Of a stretch of DNA of 48,340 nt, positions 44,233 to 48,340 are shown piece after piece. The stretch comes from Caldilineaceae bacterium (lineage in GTDB: Bacteria > Chloroflexota > Anaerolineae > Caldilineales > Caldilineaceae): positions 1-48,340 of the forward strand of contig JALHQH010000047.1 in the NCBI GenBank assembly GCA_022842065.1, read 5' to 3'. A program made the translations under genes and the position numbers. The notes beneath the pieces were generated by a model that did not search any database, was not told where the DNA came from, and was given only the letters and a program-made list of their open reading frames with translations. Numbering within the stretch: the first letter of the stretch is position 1; the number at the start of each line of letters is the position of its first letter.

Positions 44233-45128
44233 CAGTGCTGCAGTGGTTGTGGGAGCCGTTGCAATATGGCTTTATGGTGCGCGGTCTGCTGGCGGCGCTC
44301 ATGGTCGGCATTATCTGCTCGACCTTGGGTACCTATGTGATTTTGCAGGGCATGTCTTTCCTGGGCGATGCGCTTGCCCATGCGATTTTGCCGGGGGTGG
44401 TCTTTGCCTACCTATTGGGCTGGCCGCTGGCGGTCGGCGCGCTAATTGTCGGGATTGCCACGGCCCTGGGTATTGGCGCACTGAGCCAGCGCGGCGAGAT
44501 CCGGGAGGATACCGCGATTGGCATTGTCTTTGCCGGCAGTTTTGCCTTGGGCGTCGCCATGCTCAGTACGGTGCAGAGCTATGCCGTGGATCTCGCCCAT
44601 ATCCTCTTTGGCGATGTGCTGGCCGTCTCGGTCAATGAACTTTGGATCACGCTGGGGCTGAGTACCTTTGTCTTGCTGATGGTCATCCTCTTTTACAAGG
44701 AACTGCTCGTCATCACCTTTGATCCCACGCTGGCCGCCGTCTTGCGTTTACCCGCCAGCTTTTTGCGCTATCTGTTGCTTGTTTTGATTGCGGTGACGAT
44801 TGTGACCGCGCTCCAGACGGTCGGTATTGCCCTGGTGCTCGCCATGTTGGTCACCCCGGCGGCCACGGCGCAACTGCTCACCCGTCGCCTGCCAACCATG
44901 ATGGTGACGGCGGCCATTATTGGCGCGCTGGCTAATTGTACTGGCCTTTATTTGAGTTACTATGTTAACATTGCATCTGGTCCGGCGATGGTGTTGGTGG
45001 CAACCGCCTTTTTTGGGTTGGCCTTTCTCTTTGCGCCAGGTCGCGGGCTGATTACACAAAGATTTCATGGGCAAGGGCAGGCCGCCCTCGCCCCCACCGA
45101 AGCGGCCATCACGGCTAGAAGTGAGTAA
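44229..45128 (+). CDS. Metal-ion ABC transporter permease (ABC-3 family)
   Basis: A 299-residue membrane protein with about eight helices, of the ZnuB/MntC/SitC family. The family motifs are visible: [45 protein letters not shown] and [20 protein letters not shown]. It would form the channel partner of the preceding ATPase. Its stop overlaps the dCTP deaminase start by one base (TAATG). Confidence 0.93.
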   Translation: MTVLQWLWEPLQYGFMVRGLLAALMVGIICSTLGTYVILQGMSFLGDALAHAILPGVVFAYLLGWPLAVGALIVGIATALGIGALSQRGEIREDTAIGIVFAGSFALGVAMLSTVQSYAVDLAHILFGDVLAVSVNELWITLGLSTFVLLMVILFYKELLVITFDPTLAAVLRLPASFLRYLLLVLIAVTIVTALQTVGIALVLAMLVTPAATAQLLTRRLPTMMVTAAIIGALANCTGLYLSYYVNIASGPAMVLVATAFFGLAFLFAPGRGLITQRFHGQGQAALAPTEAAITARSE

Positions 45129-46498
45129 TGATGTCGATTAAACCTGATCACTGGATTCGCCGCATGGCCCTCGAGACCAAGATGATCGATCCCTTTGAGG
45201 AGAAACTGGTGCGCCAAGGCGTCATCTCCTATGGGCTGAGCAGTTTTGGCTATGATATCCGCGTGGCGGATGAATTTTTGATCTTTACCACGGCTACCGG
45301 TCAATTGACTGTAGTTGATCCCAAATCGATTGATGAAAAGGCGATGATCCATCATCGTGGCGACGTTTGTATTATCCCGCCCAACAGTTTTGCCTTGGCG
45401 CGCAGCGTTGAGTATTTTCGAATGCCGCGTAATGTGTTGGGCCTTTGTCTTGGTAAATCGACCTATGCCCGCTGTTTTCGTGGGGATACACGAGTTGCAC
45501 TAGCAAAACGTAAAGCTGCAACGCTGGAGAGTTTAGCAAATGAATATCAGCGCTCAGGTACAACTTCGTCTGGCTATGGTGTTAGTCGCGAAGGGCTGAT
45601 CAAGCTTGTTACACTTGATGTTCCCAGATGGGTGGCCAAAGAGACGGTGCTAGAAGTTGAATTGGATAATGGTAAAAAAATCCAATGTACGAGGGATCAT
45701 AAGTTTGTGACGCGCTATAAAGGTGAAATTGAAGCACAACATTTACTGGTAGGTGATTCATTATTTCCACTATACAGAAAAGCGTATCGAGGGTACGAAG
45801 CAGTTTACCAACCCATTTTAGGCAAAATGCATTCTACGCATCGACTGGCTGATGAGTGGAATTTGAGCCATCGCAGATATGAAGACGTCGCAACTATGCA
45901 TCGTCACCACATTGATAGTGATAGGCAGCATAATTTCCCTACAAATAACACAAGCGCATGGGCCGGCGATCAGGAACGCAGGCAAAACCAATCAGAACTC
46001 GCAAAAAGATTGTTTACCCAGCACAACTTTACAGAGATTGACCTTGTTAATGCATTAAAAGAACAAGGTACATTGCGCGGTGCTGCGCGGCTTTTGGGTT
46101 GCGATCGCGCTGTATTTAGGCGATTTTCCCATGTGATTGAAGCTTTTAAGTCTGGAAACTTAGAAAGAAATAATCATAAGGTTGTTGCGATTAGAGAAAT
46201 AAAAGGTGAGGTTGATGTATTCTGTTTAACTTCGCCAGAAACAGGCAATTTTGCCCTGGAAGCCGGTGTATTTGTTAACAATTGTGGCATTATCACGAAT
46301 TTTACCCCTTTCGAACCCGGTTGGGAAGGACATGTTACTATCGAGATCTCTAACACGACGCCACTGCCGGCCAAGATCTATGCCAATGAGGGCATCGCCC
46401 AGGTGCTCTTCTTTGAGGGCGAAGAGCCAGAAGTGACCTATGCCGACCGTCAGGGTAAGTATCAGGCGCAGACCGGCATTACGTTGCCGCGGCTCTAA
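45128..46498 (+). CDS. dcd: dCTP deaminase interrupted by an intein
   Basis: A 456-residue precursor. After protein splicing it would give a 186-residue dCTP deaminase, which makes dUTP for dTTP synthesis. N-extein: [20 protein letters not shown] ... [10 protein letters not shown]-extein: [24 protein letters not shown] with the catalytic Glu, then [19 protein letters not shown]. The break falls between the active-site Arg and the next Cys, a fully conserved spot, as is usual for inteins. The exteins match a full-length Dcd with nothing missing. The start overlaps the ABC permease stop by one base. Confidence 0.92.
   Translation: MMSIKPDHWIRRMALETKMIDPFEEKLVRQGVISYGLSSFGYDIRVADEFLIFTTATGQLTVVDPKSIDEKAMIHHRGDVCIIPPNSFALARSVEYFRMPRNVLGLCLGKSTYARCFRGDTRVALAKRKAATLESLANEYQRSGTTSSGYGVSREGLIKLVTLDVPRWVAKETVLEVELDNGKKIQCTRDHKFVTRYKGEIEAQHLLVGDSLFPLYRKAYRGYEAVYQPILGKMHSTHRLADEWNLSHRRYEDVATMHRHHIDSDRQHNFPTNNTSAWAGDQERRQNQSELAKRLFTQHNFTEIDLVNALKEQGTLRGAARLLGCDRAVFRRFSHVIEAFKSGNLERNNHKVVAIREIKGEVDVFCLTSPETGNFALEAGVFVNNCGIITNFTPFEPGWEGHVTIEISNTTPLPAKIYANEGIAQVLFFEGEEPEVTYADRQGKYQAQTGITLPRL
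45473..46282 (+). mobile_element. Intein in dCTP deaminase with HNH-like homing endonuclease
   Basis: A 270-residue intein, Cys116 to Asn385 of the precursor, followed by Cys386. Splicing blocks: [10 protein letters not shown] (block A, Cys1), [26 protein letters not shown] (block B, TxxH-type), and [24 protein letters not shown] before Cys (blocks F and G). The penultimate residue is Asn rather than the usual His. The middle has [18 protein letters not shown], an HNH-like nuclease motif, and a helix-turn-helix [20 protein letters not shown]. The DNA is visibly more AT-rich than both exteins, indicating a separate origin. Confidence 0.88.
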
Positions 46499-46515
46499 CG
46501 CTGATTCCCTTGCCG

Positions 46516-47178
46516 ATGGCTGCGCACACCGCCCTTTCTACACTCCCACCCACGGATCACTTGCGGCTGTTGATCTGCGCCTCTGATCTGCTGGCGCGCG
46601 TGGGCTTGGCGGCACTGCTTGCCGCACAGCCAGGACTGACGGTGGTCGGTCAGTGTGCCCCCAGCGATGATCTGGCCAAAGGGCTAGCCGTCTTTCAACC
46701 GGATGTTGTCCTGTGGGATCTGGGTTGGAGTATGCCCACCACGTTAGAGGCCTTAAGTGCTTTTACCGAGTACGCTCCCCCCGTCCTCGTTTTGCTGGAC
46801 GACGAAGCCGCGGTGGCGGAGGTCTGGGCGGTCGGGGCGCGTGGTATCCTGTTACGCAGCGCCTCTGCTGCCACCCTCGCGGCTGCGCTGCAGGCGCTAT
46901 TTTACGATCTGATTGTCCTGACCCCAACGTTGGTCGCCGGCGCACCCCTACCCAGCGGCGAGCGTGTCCCCACTTTACTCGAACCATTAACCCCGCGTGA
47001 ACTTGATGTCTTACATTGGCTAGCCCAAGGCTTATCTAACAAACTGATTGCCCGTCAACTCGCCATTAGTGAACACACGGTCAAATTTCATCTGAATGCT
47101 GTCCTCGGCAAGCTCGGCGCACAGAGTCGGACCGATGCGGTTGTCCGCGCCACGCGTGCGGGGCTGATCAAACTATAG
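46516..47178 (+). CDS. NarL/FixJ-type response regulator
   Basis: A 220-residue protein with an N-terminal receiver and a C-terminal LuxR-type helix-turn-helix (LTPRELDVLHWLAQGLSNKLIARQLAISEHTVKFHLNAVLGKLGAQSRTDAV). The phospho-acceptor Asp is kept (VVLWDLGW). The usual N-terminal acidic pair is replaced by LLICASDL, and the switch positions (VLVLLDDE, ILLRSAS) lack the conserved Thr/Lys. It may therefore be an atypical, phosphorylation-independent receiver. I start at the ATG at 46516; a TTG at 46510 is possible. It follows dcd after 17 bp and is probably in the same operon. Confidence 0.85.
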   Translation: MAAHTALSTLPPTDHLRLLICASDLLARVGLAALLAAQPGLTVVGQCAPSDDLAKGLAVFQPDVVLWDLGWSMPTTLEALSAFTEYAPPVLVLLDDEAAVAEVWAVGARGILLRSASAATLAAALQALFYDLIVLTPTLVAGAPLPSGERVPTLLEPLTPRELDVLHWLAQGLSNKLIARQLAISEHTVKFHLNAVLGKLGAQSRTDAVVRATRAGLIKL

Positions 47179-47673
47179 CGAACTTACCGCGCCGACCGCC
47201 GCTCAGTACAGCGTAAATTAAATAATCTAGTGTTTTGAACCACGGGCACGCGCCCAGTGGCCCCCGTGGCGCAGCAAGTTGGTTGCCCTACAGCGAATTG
47301 GTTTCGCCACACTGCATGCCCCTACGCGAATTTCGGATTACTTACTTTACAGTGTACTCAGTTTTGTCAAAAGCGTGCTTTCTCCGCCTTTATCCTACTT
47401 TTGACGTAAATTTCTGCTGCATTGTCTACAGCATTTGTTTGGCTGCTGCCTGGCTCCACGCGCCAAATAGTGGAAACGGGCGTTGCCAATCTGGCTTTGA
47501 CAGCCTGTTGACAGGATCTTTCTGGGCTTTTTGCGTTATGCTAATGACATCAGTAGCTACGACAAATAACGCAACACACATCACCAAGAATACCGGTTGC
47601 TACTGCTAGAATGACCAAATTAGTCAATGTTGGCTGGCTCGACAATCGCTGTAAGTATAGGAGGACGTACCTA
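47179..47673. other. Spacer of about 495 bp without a convincing gene
   Basis: A TTG-started frame of 124 codons crosses this region, but it has no ribosome site and reads through a GC-rich inverted segment (CCACGGGC...CCCCGTGG, about 47240-47268). Its composition is unlike the neighbours (Cys-rich, no family), so I do not call it. AGGAGG at 47660-47665 belongs to the next gene. I see no clear terminator after the response regulator. Confidence 0.5.
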
Positions 47674-47985
47674 ATGATGACAAAAAATTTATCTCCCATC
47701 GTGGTTGGTCGGACACGCACCATGCGTGATTTACATCCGGGCTATCGCAACAGCAACTGGTCCAACCATAGTGACTTCATTCTGCTTGCCGGTGGTTGTA
47801 TCGCCGCTTATCTGCTGGTTGTGCACTTCTTTATTCCGGCCTTCAGCTCCCATGAATATGTACGGGCCACGGCTGAACTGGGTTACTACTGGCAGAACGT
47901 GTGGGAGATGAAGCAATATCAATGGCGTGTTGAGTACTATCCTTACATTCAATCGGCTCTCTCTTTTCTGGCTTCCTTTCTGTAG
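47674..47985 (+). CDS. Small single-helix membrane protein, unknown
   Basis: A 103-residue protein starting MMTKNLSPIVV, with AGGAGG about 9 nt upstream. The N-terminal about 40 residues are polar. One strong helix (FILLAGGCIAAYLLVVHFFIPAF, about 36-58) follows, then a Tyr/Trp-rich tail (YYWQNVWEMKQYQWRVEYYPYIQ) and a second short hydrophobic end (SALSFLASFL). No family is recognised. The tandem-repeat block begins right after its stop. Confidence 0.65.
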   Translation: MMTKNLSPIVVGRTRTMRDLHPGYRNSNWSNHSDFILLAGGCIAAYLLVVHFFIPAFSSHEYVRATAELGYYWQNVWEMKQYQWRVEYYPYIQSALSFLASFL

Positions 47986-47986
47986 T

Positions 47987-48340
47987 CGCCCTGTTGGCTG
48001 CGGGTTCACCTTTTTCTCTCTCTTCCAGTGCATCAGCAGCTAACTGGTATCCAACTTATGATTGCTGGTCCATCACACCAGCAGGCATTATGTTGTCATT
48101 GTTTCTTTTTTTTCTTGCACTACTTCTTGCACTATTTCGATTGCTGCCGTGTTACCTGCTGGTTCGCCTTTTTCTCTCTCTTCCAGTGCATCAGCAGCTA
48201 ACTGGTATCCAACTTATGATTGCTGGTCCATCACACCAGCAGGCATTATGTTGTCATTGTTTCTTTTTTTTCTTGCACTACTTCTTGCACTATTTCGATT
48301 GCTGCCGTGTTACCTGCTGGTTCGCCTTTTTCTCTCTCTT
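47987..48340. repeat. 158-bp perfect tandem repeat running off the window
   Basis: From 48011 a 158-bp unit is repeated without a difference at 48169, and a third copy begins at 48327. A degenerate piece of the same unit precedes the first copy (47987-48010, about six changes in 24 bp). Inside each unit are a CT-rich run, an eight-T run and the doubled phrase CTTGCACTA. No open frame spans it on either strand that I can support. It could be a real minisatellite or an assembly end effect. Confidence 0.88.

Noticed and set aside
47235..47609. A 124-codon TTG-started protein
   Set aside because: No ribosome site, Cys-rich unfamiliar composition, and it crosses an inverted GC-rich segment.

Overview
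The window looks like chromosomal DNA from a filamentous or otherwise complex environmental bacterium, most likely a member of the Chloroflexota. That placement is inferred from gene style, not from a marker gene. Clues are a secreted phosphatase ending in a short YLPLV-type tail, a lipoprotein with a Pro/Thr-rich linker, an AroK-AroB fusion, a CHAT-NACHT-sulfatase-fold conflict protein, and spacers packed with degenerate 7-8 bp tandem repeats. No rRNA or tRNA gene was recognised.

Left end (1-8.7 kb, mostly minus strand): a 114-bp tandem hairpin repeat, a 1144-residue CHAT-NACHT-FGE protein whose last exposed segment looks like the variable region of a diversity-generating retroelement (DGR) target, a zinc alcohol dehydrogenase, an AI-2E-type permease, a GH29 fucosidase and a beta-propeller protein. 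A PhoD-like phosphatase follows (8.75-10.6 kb).

Aromatic amino-acid superlocus (10.9-36.4 kb): aroC, the aroKB fusion and aroQ lie on the plus strand. On the minus strand, read from 36.4 kb down to 23.3 kb, come a regulatory leader, aroH, pheA, two tandem DAHP synthases, tyrA, a four-helix-bundle gene, aroA, aroE, an AAA-ATPase/PD-(D/E)XK gene, trpB, an unknown protein, a C39-like protease and trpA. All seven shikimate-pathway steps, the Phe and Tyr branches up to the transaminases, and the last step of Trp synthesis are therefore encoded within about 25 kb. The leader before aroH has a consensus-like promoter, an open frame containing FFYWSYFYF, a 12-bp antiterminator pairing and an intrinsic terminator. 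I read this as a ribosome-mediated attenuator that senses all three aromatic amino acids. It is the strongest candidate for an undescribed system here.

Between aroKB and the minus-strand block (14.5-23.1 kb) are a small antitoxin-like gene whose end was rewritten by a 125-bp MITE with a 9-bp target duplication, a Fic protein, an orphan sugar-binding lipoprotein, a zinc-ribbon protein, an M23 peptidase, two small unknown proteins and a PucR-type regulator.

Right part (36.6-48.3 kb): a frameshifted pseudogene, a lone receiver protein, a TauE/SafE exporter, KptA, a Rid-like protein, CutC, a VapBC pair with an evident operator, a class IV aminotransferase, and an operon of metal ABC ATPase, permease, dCTP deaminase interrupted by an intein, and a NarL-type regulator, preceded by a Fur-like box. 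The window ends in a perfect 158-bp tandem repeat.

Almost every spacer in the 7.7-41 kb interval carries arrays of 7-8 bp units, usually facing an inverted array so that the spacer RNA could fold into a hairpin. Several naive gene starts are only these repeats read as protein.
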